Assembly (NCBI GenBank): GCA_036937835.1
Contig: CM072862.1
Span: 15,760,501-15,824,500 of the forward strand
DNA: 64,000 bases
Origin: Pampus argenteus
Lineage: Eukaryota; Chordata; Actinopteri; Scombriformes; Stromateidae
Direction: 5' to 3'
Shown here: positions 12,886-25,723 of the stretch, one piece after another
Layout of the letters: each line of letters starts with the position of its first letter
How positions within the stretch are numbered: the first letter of the stretch is position 1
Notes under the pieces: generated by a model
Told to the model about the DNA's origin: nothing
What the model saw: the letters and a program-made list of their open reading frames with translations, nothing else
The model's database searches: none
Translations under genes and position numbers: made by a program

Positions 12886-13729
12886 CAGGGTCTGTCTCCC
12901 ACCCTTCCGCCCCATTCATGTATCCTACTCTGCCATTGACACAGCTTTCCTCAGTGTGTAAACAAACACTCACCACCAGCCTAGCACTGCAAGGGAAACC
13001 ACTTTGGCAAAGACCCAGCTCTGGAGTATGCAGCTGGTGACAGCGCAGGTTCAGGAGGCCCAGTCTGCTTATCCTAATTATCCTCATCATGGCAACAATT
13101 TCTTTTAAATGACATGCTTTACACACTGACAGCATTCAATTAAATTTGTTTCTGGCGAAGACATAGATACACTTAGGAACACAGTGTCCTCTGAACTAGA
13201 TCTTATTTTAGGTTTACTAGCTATACGATGTGATTGATGTCTTAAATTAAAAAATGCAAATACAAAACACTATTTAATGCAAATTATACCTTTGTTTTTT
13301 TATGCACAGATTGACCAAAATCTTCTATTGTGATCACAGTCTACATGCTGACAGTATACCACTCCAACCTGGTAGAGGAAATGAAATGAAAGCAAAAAGA
13401 TGTCTCTGAATAATAATAGCATCCTAAAGAGTGGATGTGATCAAGCAGATATTTTAAATAAGATATAATGCAGGAGAATAACATTGCCTCAAGGTCAATC
13501 GCACAAGTGTAATGAAGGCTGGGATGTATTCTTCAATATGTTTATGTCTGTATCTTCCATTACTCCCCTAGCATGCAGCGGTGTGTTAAGTACCCCTGCT
13601 ACTGTAAAAAGACAGGTACTGTGTGGTATGGAATGTGAATGTTCACATGTCCATTTGTGTGACTGTAAGATCCTCCTCTGTTGGTATAGAAAAACACTTA
13701 CTGCTAATGTAAATAGCAAGGCAGCATAA
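12886..13729. other. intronic sequence, nothing recognised
   Basis: Short frames on both strands have no splice support. The 154-codon minus-strand frame at 13495-13959 crosses into the element on the right, has no recognisable domain, and is likely chance. Confidence 0.4.
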
Positions 13730-13960
13730 ATCAGGAGCCACGCGCAGCCTGGAGAATATCGTGTAATAGTTATTGCAAAATGAAGTGGCATTGGGATCAA
13801 TATCCCACTATATCTCACTCTGGCGTAATGGCGCAGAGGGAAGCTGGAGGCCAAGGGAGTCCGGTCCCTCCACCCCACTAGAGGCCTATAAATCTGCCTG
13901 ACCTGCAGCCTGCTTATTAAAGTGCATACACAATCGGCAGCAGCCATCCAAAAATACAAG
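13730..13960. promoter_or_regulatory. candidate conserved non-coding element, CpG-richer
   Basis: The block is non-repetitive with CACGCGCAGCC, ATATCGTGTAATAG, CTGGCGTAATGGCGCAG and CTTATTAAAGTGC. CpG is higher than in the flanks, which in fish introns often marks an element kept under selection. It is open on the minus strand for 154 codons, but without domain or splice sites. Regulatory role is inferred. Confidence 0.4.
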
Positions 13961-14502
13961 CTTACTTACTGACCTGGAGTCAGGGGAATAGATACCTTTA
14001 CCTTGTCTGAGGGCAGGGGTTAAAGGCTGACTGAGGCTATAGCATCATCTCATCGTACTGTACACAGTAGCAGAAATGTTGGTTTTAGCCCAGCATTAAT
14101 AATACTAAAATGAATACCAGCACTGCCAGGAATACTGTAGATTAATTTCTGTCTGTTGTAACAAATCCAGTATGTTGTGTGTAGGTTTTTATTCTATTTA
14201 TTAATTAATTAATATGTCTTTTTGTCTTTTATTTATGGTATCGTGAGGCACAACTTTTCTTCTGCCAGTTTGAGACTAGCAATTATGCTCCCTAAATTGT
14301 GGCATATTCATCAAAATTAAACTGCAGTATATTGTTCACTGACAAATCCACAGTGTTGTCAGTAATTATTTCATGATATATGAAAACAGAAAGGAAATTA
14401 TTTTCACGATTCTGATTTCAGGTTCTTCAAGTCAAAATTTAATGACCGCATAGCCACAACTGGTAGAATTTGCTTTTGGTACAGCATAGCAGTTAGCTTG
14501 GT

Positions 14503-14536
<34 letters not shown>

Positions 14537-15261
14537 TGTACATGTGTCATGCTCTCACTAACACACACAATTAGAGAAACAGAGTGAGAAAACATATTAG
14601 CTCATATCACAACTGCAATGCTCTTGGTAGCAGTGGGGAACAATCTATTTTGAAAGGCCAGTGTATTTTAGTGTCGGGGGGTCCGAAATTCTTTTCTTTG
14701 CTTTGGCTACAGAGTCATTTGAGGTGCAGTGATTCTAATGATTAAAGAAGGAGCCTAAGATTTATGGATGTGCTGTCTGATTGTGTTGTAAAGACATGTT
14801 TTGAATGACACAAAAATGCAATGAATGTATAAAAGAGGAGTCATTTTTGGTTTACCTAGAACTTGTTTGTGTGCCTTTTATGTATTCCATGCATATTATA
14901 TCTGTGCACTGTCCTTTTCTTGCCCTCAGGTTGTAATATAACTTCATAACAAACAGCCTATAGCCTGCAGACAGAATGGAGTGCAAAATAACAATGTGAT
15001 GATAATGGTCGTCTGTGATTTGCTAGATTATTCAGGTTTTATCCATTCATACATAAGATTATGTTGCAAGCTAAGTAACGCCTTGGGATAGATATTACTG
15101 GTCACTAAGAAGGATGTTGGCAAAAGGTTATGAATTGGAATGGTAATAAACTGACATGAATTGTGAGACGTGTGGTTCACTTTGCTTTCTTAGAGACAAT
15201 TGTTTGAAGGATATACGGGTGAAGAGTGAGGACAATGATGCACTTCTTTCATGTTTTGCAG
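13961..15261. other. intronic AT-rich sequence with a TG microsatellite
   Basis: It contains the (TG)n at 14505-14533. ATTAATTAATTAAT near 14200 is a low-complexity run. Nothing else is recognised. Confidence 0.4.
14505..14533. repeat. (TG)n microsatellite
   Basis: This is a pure TG run of about 29 bases. Confidence 0.95.
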
Positions 15262-15303
15262 GACCAGGGCTGTGAAGGAAGCTTTTCCTCCTCTTCACAG
15301 TTG
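15262..15303 (+). other. candidate 42-nt microexon
   Basis: It is bounded by a pyrimidine-rich acceptor ending TTTTGCAG|GACC and a consensus donor TTG|GTAAGT. Its length of 42 is a multiple of three. The zero frame is open (DQGCEGSFSSSSQL), but it does not read through to the next candidate exon at 34574, where that frame meets a stop after six codons. It may be an untranslated exon, an alternative exon, or a chance splice-site pair. A second acceptor-like TCCTCTTCACAG lies inside it. Confidence 0.35.
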
Positions 15304-18169
15304 GTAAGTCATTCCTTGAATTCTGTTTTTTTTTTTCTTCTTTTAGTTCACCACATGTATGGAACTTTAGGAGAAAGGCTTAGGGGAAAATTCATATTTT
15401 ATCGATTTATTTAACAAACCAACACTGGAGAACTTGACTGTAGAAACCATATCTTATTATTGTCAAAAAGGCCTTGTCTTACTTTTTGGGTAATATTTTT
15501 GGAATGAACCCTCTTTACTCTCAATAGTTCAGTCTGAAAACTGAAATGTTTATTTTCAAATTTATTTTAGTCTCTCCTACTAATTCTAATATGCAATTGG
15601 GTAAGAAAGATAAACTTGATGATGAATAAACAGAGCATTTCTTTTTTTTAATCTTAATTTAAATGACATTTTCAAACTGTGAGTGAGTGCAAGAGCTCTA
15701 TAAAAATGGAGGATCCAATTAAAATTGTATTCATTAGAATTAACTCTGAAAATTGAAATGGTAAATACACAAATAATCACAATTTTTGTTCCAAGGTGGC
15801 TTAGGTGAAACAGACAATCATTAGGTTTGGATTTTAGTTCTTTACATAAATAAAAAATAAGTACGTCAAGGGGAATATGCTAAACAGATTTTTAGATCCG
15901 TGTGAATATATAAATTATCACATTAGATTCATTCTTTGTGTTTCTTCTTAAACAGAAAAATCATCTTAGTAGGAACATGATCTTAAGCATGACCTGATCA
16001 CCAGTGGAAATAAGTCCAAATACTAAATAGTTTTTACTGTGTTAAACTCAAAAAAGGTTGTTATATTGCAATGTCATATTTTAACAGTAAGTATCCAAAT
16101 CTTATTTCATTTCACATATTACTATTATTATTATTGTCAGAAATACAAAAATTCTGATGATGCTGTATTATCAGTGAAGTGTGAAATGATTTAAATCTTA
16201 AGAAATTAAGACAACAAAATTAAACATGCAGCTTGTCACCACAAGCTATCATACTGCATGTGCAATGATGTTGATGAAATTGTTACATCTTTATTGACAT
16301 CTTGGCTACACATTCAGCATTTTAAAATTGTTTATGTCAGAGCTGTTCTGGTTTTAACACAAGCTAATAATAATAGAAAGTCGTTCTTATGAGATCACTT
16401 TATGATTGTTCAATATAACTGACAATTCAAATAATACTTCCTAATTAGCTGTCAGTATCATGTACTAAACAATAGTGAAATGCTGTTTTGTCTAATTCAA
16501 TAATGTATTCAAGTGTAAATTTATAGCTGTGAAGTACACTTACATTATTACACATACATAATCATTTGTGTAATTGCACACACACTTACACAGGCACAAT
16601 GGTTATATATATATCAGCCAAATCAGAGGATGGTCTGGTTATGTAGATTATAACAGAAGCAGATTTTTGATGAGATTGTTGAGAGAATGGATGAGGGTGT
16701 CAGTTAGCTCGGACCAAGTCAAAGCTGTTGGTAACACAGGTGATACTCTTAACAAGATCTGATGTACATGTAAATGTGCAGCACAGGCTGACCTTTGCCC
16801 TCTGTGTATGAGGATTTGTGACCAGTAGCTGATCCGTTATCCTCCTCTAAATGGTTTGACAATAGAGAGATGTATTGATCTGGTCAGTCTTCTGGCAAAA
16901 GGGTCAAGAGCTTGACACACAGCCCAAGTCTGCTTTGTGTCCGCATCAGGTAGAGTGGCGTTACAACACTGGGGGGGGGGCTCCCTTTTTTTCTTTCCAC
17001 CACCTGCATACATATGTTTGGCAACAAGTCCAAATTAAATGGAAAAATAATATTATAGTAACTGGCAACAATAATGTTAGTAACTGGCTTTCAGGAAAAC
17101 ATAGAGAGGTGTTTTCTGATCTGATGCCTTGGTGTTAGGGCAATATCATTTTTCAGTGCCATCCAAAACTGTTACCCGTGTTTTAAAATTACGACTTCCT
17201 TTAAAACAGAAAGGCAAAGTCCCTCCCCTTCCGCTGGACCACTATGGGACCTTATTTTGGAAAAAAAAAAAAAAGTACAGTAGTCAACGATGAGAGACAA
17301 ATCATGTTTTGATTTCACGTTAATGCCTGTGTTTTGTACTGGAATGTAGTCACACAAGCAACAGGTGACCAAGAGTCAATGGATAAGAAGGAGGTGAAAT
17401 ATGCCAAGGTTGATGGCCATGTTGGTGTTGGTGTATATTGTGCAAAACGAAAGATGTAGTTCACTGAGCGGTTTCACACAAAACTAAATGGTACTTTATT
17501 ATTGTTATGCATAATTCTTCAATACAGGCGGCTTTTGGTGGTGATATAAATTGACAAACAACATACATATGTAATTCAAGACACAATTCAAACGGGATCA
17601 AAAATGATTTGTCTCTCGCATTAGACTACAGACTAGTGCTAAACTACAGTATATGTGGATCATACTTCTGTTCCTGGGCTTCAAGTCTGTTCTTAGATCA
17701 CTGGCCTTGCTACATTAATTGGGATTACAATGAGGCTATGTGTTAAGCACATTAGAGGTTGTATTACAGGCTCAGGAAACATCTTCTTTTCTCTTTAAGA
17801 CAGCACAAATTGCTTAAAGTAAAGCTTATGTCTGAGAGCTTTGGTAACCTACACAATTTAGCCCCTCCAAATAAAAAAGAAAAAACACGTCTGCAAGCTC
17901 CCTCTCAGAGCCCCCAGCTTTCCCCACTGTGCCTGGGTGGCTGCTCTCCTCTTGGTGAGCCCAGAGTAGGCTGGCTAGCTCCCACATCTGGCCAGACAGA
18001 ACAGAGAAAACACTAGGAAATTCTCTTGCCGACCACTAGTTCTCCCTCTTGTGTAGTGAAACATTCCCTCTCTGTCTCTGTCTCTCTTGGATTCTTTTGG
18101 AGTGAACGGTGATAGAGCAACATCTGGAAGGCGCTGCAGTTTTCTTTCCTTGTGTTTTTTTGTGGAGAT
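15304..18169. other. AT-rich intronic sequence
   Basis: Long AT-rich stretches, a G-run at 16971-16980 and a short A-run near 17261 are present. No exon, known repeat or strong motif block is visible. Confidence 0.45.
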
Positions 18170-18425
18170 CTAGGCCCCCGATAATCCGTCTCCCTCCTCA
18201 TTAAAGGAGCTGAATAAACACAGGCCTCTTCCAGTTGTTCCTATGAATTTCCTCACCAGGCATCAGGAGACCCAAGCAGGGGCTACTGGATCAAAGCTGC
18301 CGGCAGCCCCATGTGTGTAGAGAGTGAGAGTGTGTTCCGGGGTTGGGCCCATTACCTTTCTCTCTGGGAGCCTCAGAGGCTCCTAGGTCACACAGGCTGT
18401 CAGCTCTCTGGCCCTAATTCAGCAG
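18170..18425. promoter_or_regulatory. candidate regulatory block
   Basis: This is more GC-balanced sequence with CCCCCGATAATCCGTC, CTCATTAAAGGAGC and GAATAAACACAGG, then CCTGGGTC-type segments. CpG is above local background. It is a weak candidate based on composition only. Confidence 0.25.
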
Positions 18426-20039
18426 AGGAGGAGGAGTAAAAAGGAAAGGAAAGGACAAGATAGGAAAGGAAACAGTAGGAAGGAAAAGTGAGAGACAGAA
18501 CATGAGAGGACAGGAGAAATGTGGATGGACGCAGACTTGCTGGTACACGAAAGAGAGCTGTGAAGTTTTAGATGATCTTTAGGTCTGTTTGACTTGAAAA
18601 ACCTGACATAGAAATCCTTTACATTTTCATCTTACTTACAACAGAAATACTCATTTATACCTCTGTATGCCAGACAGTGGGACTGCAGCGAATTAATTCC
18701 AAGGCAGAAAATTGAGCAAACCAATATGTATTTCAGCACCTGTGTAAAAGTCTAGTCACATATACTACATTGTTATAAACAAACATAACACATTGTCCTA
18801 GTGTATGTGTGTCCCACTCTGGTGTACTGACCCTGGTGTGACATTCATTTTCTAATTCCCTGCACTTCCTGGCAATCAACTTAGAGGGGCAGTGGTTCGC
18901 TGGAAAAGTTTGCAGTGGAAGCAATTAAAGGCCGAAATCTAAGCAGTAGCAAATAACCACAGCAGCAGAGGAATCAACAGAGGCAGAAGAGGATGATGCC
19001 TTACACTGTAATTGTTACTCACTTACTCAGAAAGATGATAATATTTATCAAATTGCATCTTCTGTGTGCGCGCACAAACACACACAAACACACACACACA
19101 CACACACATCACTAAATACTAAATGGTCAATGTAATTAACTTACCTGGCTACTAGCTGCATGATGGGTGCAGATGTGCTTGGAAATGACCATAGTGTTTC
19201 GGTTTGTGTAAACGTGTACCATGTGTGTGGTGTGTATGTGCATGCGTGTGTACAAATGGCCCTGTGGTCGTCATCAGGCTCCCATCAGCCCCTCCATTAG
19301 TTACTGAGCTGTGGGTCCGTGCTAGAGCCTACCTGCCCTGAATACAGATGAGGAGAGGATTGTATGGGCAGCAAGCACAATGAAGACAAACACACATGCA
19401 TGCACACACTCACAAATGATAGCATTAAAATATTATCTACTTTGACATACAGTGACATATTTTGACACACACCTAAGTGACTGAGATATTGCATCATATG
19501 CACGGAATAATAGTAAAATCATTTTAAAAAAAGATTTTTGTATATTTCCTCTGGTTGATAAAAGCATACATGTCTGATTACTGCCTATCACTGGACACGC
19601 TGTTGGAGAGCACTTCATCTGGTGGTGGCAGATCATAGCTTACACATTCTGAAATAATGTCACACACAGCAGAGTACACACACTGGCAGCCCAGCACAAA
19701 AGCAAATATGGTCGCATACTTCTCTTTTCCTTCTGGAGCCGCGGACTCTCGTGCTCGTGACAGGAAATCTGCAGGCAGTCATTACACCGAGCCAAGCAAA
19801 CACACAGCCGCCATGCTCACTGACAATGTTTTCGCATGTGGCACTGCTATATTGAAGGCATAGGCACATGCGTGTTTGTGTGTACACATTTTGAAAAATG
19901 TAATGATAAAATTTGTATGGGCAAATATCCATGGAAAGAGACTGTTTAAAATAAAACCATGCCCGCAGCAGGATTTTCTTACTTTCTAATTGAAATATTC
20001 TCTACTGTTTTTTGCTGAAAAAATATGCTGATTCTATAT
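18426..20039. other. intronic sequence with purine tract and CA microsatellite
   Basis: A GGAAA/AGGAGG purine tract runs about 18425-18515. The (CA)n is at 19075-19108. The rest shows no supported feature. Confidence 0.4.
19075..19108. repeat. (CA)n microsatellite
   Basis: This is a CA run with two AAA interruptions, next to a short GTGTGCGCGCAC palindrome, an alternating purine-pyrimidine stretch. Confidence 0.9.
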
Positions 20040-20115
20040 TAGGGCTGATCCCGATATAGGTGATTTCACATCCAGATAATGATACATATCACAATATAAC
20101 ACTTAAATAAATCAT
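20040..20115. mobile_element. possible degenerate MITE carrying CGATATA motif
   Basis: TTAGGGCTG at the left, then CCCGATATAGG and GATACATATCACAATATAAC, resemble the widespread fish MITE class that starts TAGGGCTG and carries repeated CGATAT units. The right end cannot be placed. Moderate to low support. Confidence 0.35.
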
Positions 20116-20735
20116 TGTAAATTAAATGAAAAAAAATAGTTCATATAAAATGACCACACGAAAAGGTGTATTTCTTATATTACTTAATTATATTTGATTA
20201 TTTTTCTCATTTTATTTAGAACCTTTGTGCAAATCTTCAATTAAGCATGTAAGAGAATATAAAATATTAATATATAGAGTTTAAGAAAGTAAATAGAAAA
20301 CACTTCCCTACCTGATCCACATCCATGTGGCAGAAGTTGCTCTTCTCCTGTTCAGAATTATTGCATATTTGAATATCTAAACCATAGTTATTTTTAAAGA
20401 AAACTACCTTAAGTTAGATAAAAAAAATATTAAAACAGAGAGGATAACTATGTTTTCAGACATTATTACCCATGAAAATAGGGTTTAGGAAGAAGGTAAG
20501 TAACATTGTTGGTAACGTTGCTCATGTTCAAATCCATAACAATAGAAAGAAGTGTGTCCAGGTTGAGTTCAAGGCCAGAGACCAGTGCCTTGGAGTTCAA
20601 GTAGAAGGTGTAAGGCATGAGGGCTGGTGGTAGGGGAGAGGGTGTGTGATGGCTTCTGTTTGTCCCTCCGGCAACGCAATGGGACCCTTGGGAGACCTGG
20701 GTCAGGAGGCCTCACACCCCCACCTCGCATTACTG
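20116..20735. other. AT-rich sequence, nothing recognised
   Basis: The stretch is low in CpG with many stops in all frames. It may include further unrecognisable repeat. Confidence 0.35.
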
Positions 20736-21062
20736 TGCCATTTTAAGCCACCCAGCATCTATTTCCTCCAATAAAAACTAATAACCTTTTCTGTCGGAAA
20801 TCATGGCAGCTCTTGAGTGCTAGAGCGGAGGCCTGGCTGGATGGCCTGTAATTGCGGTCCAGAAGTCCCCCTTTAGTTTATTTTTTGCAGTGTTTTGGAT
20901 TTGATTTTTTCCCCCGGTCCTCTTGGTCCTCTGCGCTTTGCAGCTGATTGCCTGCGCAGCTTGCCCCACACTCAGTAATCAGACAGGATCTGGAGAGGGG
21001 GCAAAACAGCAACTCAAGGACCTTTTTATAATTGGGAGGGATTTGGCGGGCAGTTGGACTTT
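20736..21062. promoter_or_regulatory. candidate conserved non-coding element
   Basis: The block contains CCAATAAAAACTAATAACC (HOX/CDX-type cores), GGCCTGTAATTGCGG, GCAGCTGATTGCCTGCGCAGC (E-box and palindromic segments), CAGTAATCAGACAGG and TTTATAATTGGGAGGG. It is GC-richer than either flank and has no coding frame. The motif density suggests a developmental enhancer; this is inference. Confidence 0.4.
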
Positions 21063-21335
21063 ACATTTGGTGTCAGAATAGGTTGTGATGGTGACAGTGC
21101 TGGCTGAATAACAGTGGCGGCCAAGCCTCCGTTGCAGTCAAGTAGTTCATTGTGAGGCAGCTATGAGTAGTCTGCATGCATGTGTGCTCTGTTACGGTCC
21201 CATTTGTTGTTGGGAGTGTTGTGGAATAATTTTGGACACCAGCTAAAACAGATAATTCAATGGACATTTAAGAAGAGATTCTCACACTGATAACCTGCCT
21301 TTTCATAGAATAAGGAAACCAACTTTTTATATGTT

Positions 21336-21340
<5 letters not shown>

Positions 21341-21380
<40 letters not shown>
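21341..21380. repeat. (TA)20 microsatellite
   Basis: This is a pure TA run followed by an irregular ATATTATATT tail. Confidence 0.95.
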
Positions 21381-21384
<4 letters not shown>

Positions 21385-22299
21385 TATATTTTGTTTATAT
21401 TTGCAGTGAGTTTTTGCTTGGTTAGTGTCTCCATTATAGAGCAAATTATAATAAATACATTTTAGATGTGCTATTTCTTTCTGCATGTCATAGAATATAA
21501 AATGTTTGATATGTAATATAGTTGTAAATGTTTCTTCTGACTGTGACTTTTGTAATTTCATGTGATTTTCTATATTGCAGTGGCTTTGAAAGAAGTTTTG
21601 TAATAAACCCTCAAACCATGAAATAATCTGTAATAACAAGTTACTACTGTAGAAGGTAAACACAAAAATCTAAAAATAATATTCATCTTTACAACGTATC
21701 ACAAATACATCCTTTAGTGTTTTTCATGCTATATTCTCTTAGCTGGTGATTGTCAACCAGTCATGTGTTAAAGTGCATCTGCTACACTTGTGGCTGAATT
21801 GTAGAATAATTTGGCACACCCAACAGTGCTAGCTCTGGGCTAACAGCAGGATTGGTCCAAGAATGAGGTAAATTCAGATTCAGCTTTGGTCAGGATGCCC
21901 TAGGGCTTACAGCCCATCTTATTGAGGACTACAAAAGGTCCAGAGTGTATCCCTGAGCAAACTGCATAGTAAAAAGAACTGAAATTATATTTCCTGTCGT
22001 CCATGTAATTGTCCATCTGTCTTGGGATAATTATAGACTGTTTGATCAACATTTGTCACAAGAATTTTATTCATCACATTTTACAGTTACAGTACCCACT
22101 GTCCACAATAAAGTCCCCTTTCTCCCTCCTCTTCTTTTGAGTCTTCACATTAAATCTTAGATGAAGGAAATATGAAGTCAATATCAATCTACCAGCCCTG
22201 CTCTGCAGATCTACAACCCAACAGAAATTGGAACTAATTGCTAAAATGACATCAAAGATTTATCTTTAATATTTACAGAAATTATTTAAATACAACATA
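21381..22299. other. AT-rich sequence, nothing recognised
   Basis: There are short spurious frames only. No splice-bounded exon is visible. Confidence 0.4.
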
Positions 22300-22595
22300 T
22301 ACCAGTATGGAGAAGAGGTCTGTGAGAAAGGGCTGGGGATTTGAGGAGCAAAAGGCAGCAAAATCGTGGGGTCATGCGAGCAAACTCTGGGGTCTAATAA
22401 ATTGGCCAGTTTTTAATTGCATGAGGAGAAGGGTATGCTTGGGGGGACACTGCTGGATACTAATTGAAGAGAGCCGTAAGCACCCTTAGCGTCAAAGTCT
22501 GCCTTTGGGTCCCTTCATGCACTGCACAGCCCACCCCCACCCCCGTCACAGAGAGCCACTGCTCCCAGGTGCACAAAGGGCACAGTCTAGCCTTA
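22300..22595. promoter_or_regulatory. candidate conserved non-coding element
   Basis: The block holds GTCTAATAAATTGGCC, TTTTTAATTGCATGAGG and GATACTAATTGAAGAGAGCC, then GTAAGCACCCTTAGCGTC. Three homeodomain cores occur within about 90 bases. The open frame across it lacks splice sites and recognisable domains. Confidence 0.35.
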
Positions 22596-24285
22596 CTCTC
22601 TGACAGTATATATAAATATTAGACATTCTTGTTTCCACAATGCACAGCATAGAGTAAGCATATCTTCTAAATGCAAGAGACATTATATCGTGTGAATACC
22701 AATCGTCAAAGGTTTTATGGTATTGATTCCAGCAACATAAGTATAATAATCACTTGTTTTTATCACATGCATTCTTTATAGTCAGTTTTCATAAATATAT
22801 TTAGGTGACAAAAGGTAACTTTGGTGATGGAGAATAAAAAGTATGAACAAGGAATAAGGACCAAAATCGAACCTTGATATTTCCCAAGAGGCACGTTTGT
22901 ATGTGCGTTAGAATATATGTGTGAATACTTGCATGGTTATGTGCATACTGTACGTATGTCTGATGGTGACACATGGAAAGATTAGGTCAGATGTGTTCCT
23001 TGATGGTGAGGGAAATTCAATCGGTGAGTAATACCCCATAATGATCAGATCAATAATAATTATAGAACCTTGATGTCTAACAAAATATAGCAGTGTGTGT
23101 ATACTATACTACTATAAAGGAAGAGTAGTACAGTTATTGTCATGAATGCGCTCATGCATATTTTTTTTTTAGCCACCCTACAGAATTCCTGTCTTGGTGG
23201 TTGTAGTTGGTTGTCCCACACAATATAAATTAATACATTGAGGAGATGAAGGTACCACAAAATATGCTAAAGTGTGAGAAAGTAATGAGTAAAAAGATTT
23301 AAAATTAAATTTACCCACCACCAAAATAAAAAAAAAGTTGGAAGTTGGACCTACAAATAACAAGGCATATGCACACTTAAAATTACCTCAGAACTAGCGG
23401 CTATTCATTTCTCAAATTGCATTAAGTGTGCAGTGTTGTCATGTAGCCTTGGTTGAGTTTCGTTGCTCATCTAGTGCTTGTAATCACATGCTGTCAGAGG
23501 CTTAGGCTTAAGTGTTGGAGCATGACTGTTTCAGTGATTCTGACCAGAGGCCTGTCATTGTACCTTTTCAGTCAGAGGCCTGTGTCTGTCTGCATGTACA
23601 GAATGCTTCAAAGTATGTGTGTGTGTATGTATGTATGCATGTATGTATGTTTGTTCATGTTGTTTATTATACTATTATACAAACTATTTCTCCCTACCTC
23701 ATACCAGAAAATTGCAGGCTTTCATGCAGGCTTATTTGGGAAATATGATTCTGCTTTTCACTACAGTACAGCACATACTTATGATACTTTTATTCTTTCT
23801 GCCTTAGTCAATATTTCAGGGGCTGGGGAAGCATTTCTTAACGTAGGCAAAGAAACATTGGCATTGATTTCCATGTTAGGTTTTCCAGATAACTAAACAT
23901 TTTAGCATATTTTAGCTTATAAGGCTCAATAGGTATAACACTATACACTAATCAGTATAAATGTAAATTTTCTAATATATCTAATATCATAGTGCATGAT
24001 TGGTCTTAAGGAGTCAAAGCAAATATAGGAATACATATTCTATCTTATTCTATCTTATATATGTCCATTATTAGGCTATACAATGGTCGAGAAAGAAATG
24101 AACTACATTTTTATCATAATAAATAGTAAAAGTAAGTGGACTAATTTTGTTTATTATTTATGTTTATCTTTTAAAACCTTTACACAACCTAGTTCAGCAC
24201 CAAAACCTGGACTATGATAGATACTGTCACATATGATGAAGTCAAACCAAGAGCTTATATCACCTGATGAATTAACCTTTTCTGC
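22596..24285. other. AT-rich intronic sequence
   Basis: It contains a TGTATGTATG-type tetranucleotide run at 23613-23652 and tandem ATTCTATCTT copies near 24037. The 147-codon plus-strand frame at 23453-23896 runs through the microsatellite, has no domain, and is likely chance. Confidence 0.4.
23613..23652. repeat. (TG)n/(TATG)n microsatellite
   Basis: This is an alternating TG and TATG/CATG run. Confidence 0.85.
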
Positions 24286-24289
24286 TTGC

Positions 24290-24610
24290 CGTTTTTCCCC
24301 TGTGCTCATTGTATGTGTTCCTGTTTTTGTGTTTCAGAGCATTACTGTATGTTTGTGTGCACACTTCCTTAATTGCATTAAGAGGATGACGCACTTTCTT
24401 ACTCTGTTTAAGCTCACTTTAATTGCCTCTGAATGGTGCGCTTGGGAAGCAGGGACTGACTGCACAATGTGGACATGCAATTAGCTATCTTTCATAAAAC
24501 GCTCCAGGGAAAAAGAGAGGGCTCCAATTCATAAAGGAATTTCACACACAAGGCAACAAATGCTATTTTGTGTCACTGTCGTGGTGGCATCTTGATGGAA
24601 TGGCATTTCA
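24290..24610. promoter_or_regulatory. candidate conserved non-coding element
   Basis: The block holds CTTAATTGCATTAAGAGG (a near palindrome around TGCA with two TTAA arms, 24368-24385), CTTTAATTGCC and CATGCAATTAGC, then a CGCTCC segment. Dense TAATTG cores occur in non-repetitive, non-coding sequence. Enhancer role is inferred. Confidence 0.4.
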
Positions 24611-25425
24611 TTCATTTAAGAATCAGACATTCAGGGAAAGCAAGACAGAGAGATCTGGTCAAAGAGAAAGAAGAGGGACTGTGATAAAAGCAAAAATAAT
24701 GCACAGTGGTAGCAGGAGACACTGAGATATAGGTTAGGTGCAAATAAAAATGACAAGAGAAAGACAGAAGGAGTTAGCAAGATAGGAGAAGGGGTGAGGA
24801 AAGAGTGATCGAGATAGATCACAGTAGAGACACTCAGGGAGATATGTGCTCCCTGGTGAATTCTCACTTCAGTTTGGGAAGAGGGCTCCAGTGATGGCAC
24901 AATGACAGTATGGCTCCAAAAACCACCAGGCCTGCGCTGTAGTTTGAAATTACAGACACTCTTTGCTTATTCGTTCCAGTCTGACATATCAAGTGGAATA
25001 AGAGTGAAGTACCAAATGCATAGAAGTTAAACCACATTCAGGATGCTGCCAGAACAAAAAAAAACACAGAAAATGCTTCCAGCAGAAATTGAATCAAAAG
25101 AGACGTAATGTGACCCCTTTTGTCTTTTTCCTACATGAACTTTTCACATGCCTTCACTGATCATTATTATGGGCCTGCGGTCCATAAAATGTTTATGCTT
25201 TATAAATATTAATTTCTTTATATCATTTTTTAGGTATGTCTGATATGGACTGACAATAATAATGTAAGTAGCTCTTAAAACATGATATTAGTTTACGATC
25301 CTTTATCTGGATTAGGACAGGCTGCACATGCATTTTTCATGTGTATAAATTTATAAGTGTAAGGCATTAAATAAATGACGTCATGCATTAGGTTAATGGC
25401 ATTAGGTATAGGTAGCACAAACAGC
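24611..25425. other. intronic sequence with a purine-rich tract
   Basis: AGAGA/GAAAG-rich sequence at 24635-24850 gives a low-complexity minus-strand frame. The rest is AT-rich with nothing recognised. Confidence 0.4.
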
Positions 25426-25434
25426 ACTATTGGT

Positions 25435-25665
25435 GCTTGCCATCTCCTCCAGCTACCCCTCCTTTTCCTTCCCCCCTCCTTGTACTCATTTTTCTGTGCT
25501 TTTCCCCCCTTTTATCATTTTTCTATGCAGCCCCCCTCTCCCCCCATCTTGGACAACCTCTCTCCGTCTCTCTTGCTGTCTCTCCCGTTCTTCCTCTCTC
25601 TCTCTCTCTCTTTCTCTTATCCCAACTCCATTCTCCCTATCCCTCCCTCCACTCTTCTTCATTTA
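25435..25665. repeat. polypyrimidine tract with (CT)n
   Basis: About 230 bases are dominated by C and T on the plus strand, with a (CT)n core at about 25593-25611. This explains the overlapping proline/serine/leucine-rich frames in all three plus frames. Such tracts can adopt triplex structure. Confidence 0.8.
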
Positions 25666-25681
25666 ATAGTGGACCTCAGAG

Positions 25682-25723
25682 TGGTTGCCATGTCGACCAG
25701 CCGGCATATTACTATGGCAACCA
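25682..25723. promoter_or_regulatory. inverted pair of RFX-like half-sites
   Basis: TGGTTGCCAT (25682-25691) and ATGGCAACCA (25714-25723) are perfect reverse complements 22 bases apart. RFX factors bind X-boxes built from GTTGCC/GGCAAC halves, usually separated by only a few bases, so this spacing is atypical. The spacer has CpG and a GTCGAC. Binding is inferred. Confidence 0.4.

Noticed and set aside
13495..13959. 154-codon minus-strand frame
   Set aside because: It has no recognisable domain or splice sites. It overlaps a likely non-coding element whose low stop density explains it.
23453..23896. 147-codon plus-strand frame
   Set aside because: It runs through a TG/TATG microsatellite, has no domain, and no splice or start context.
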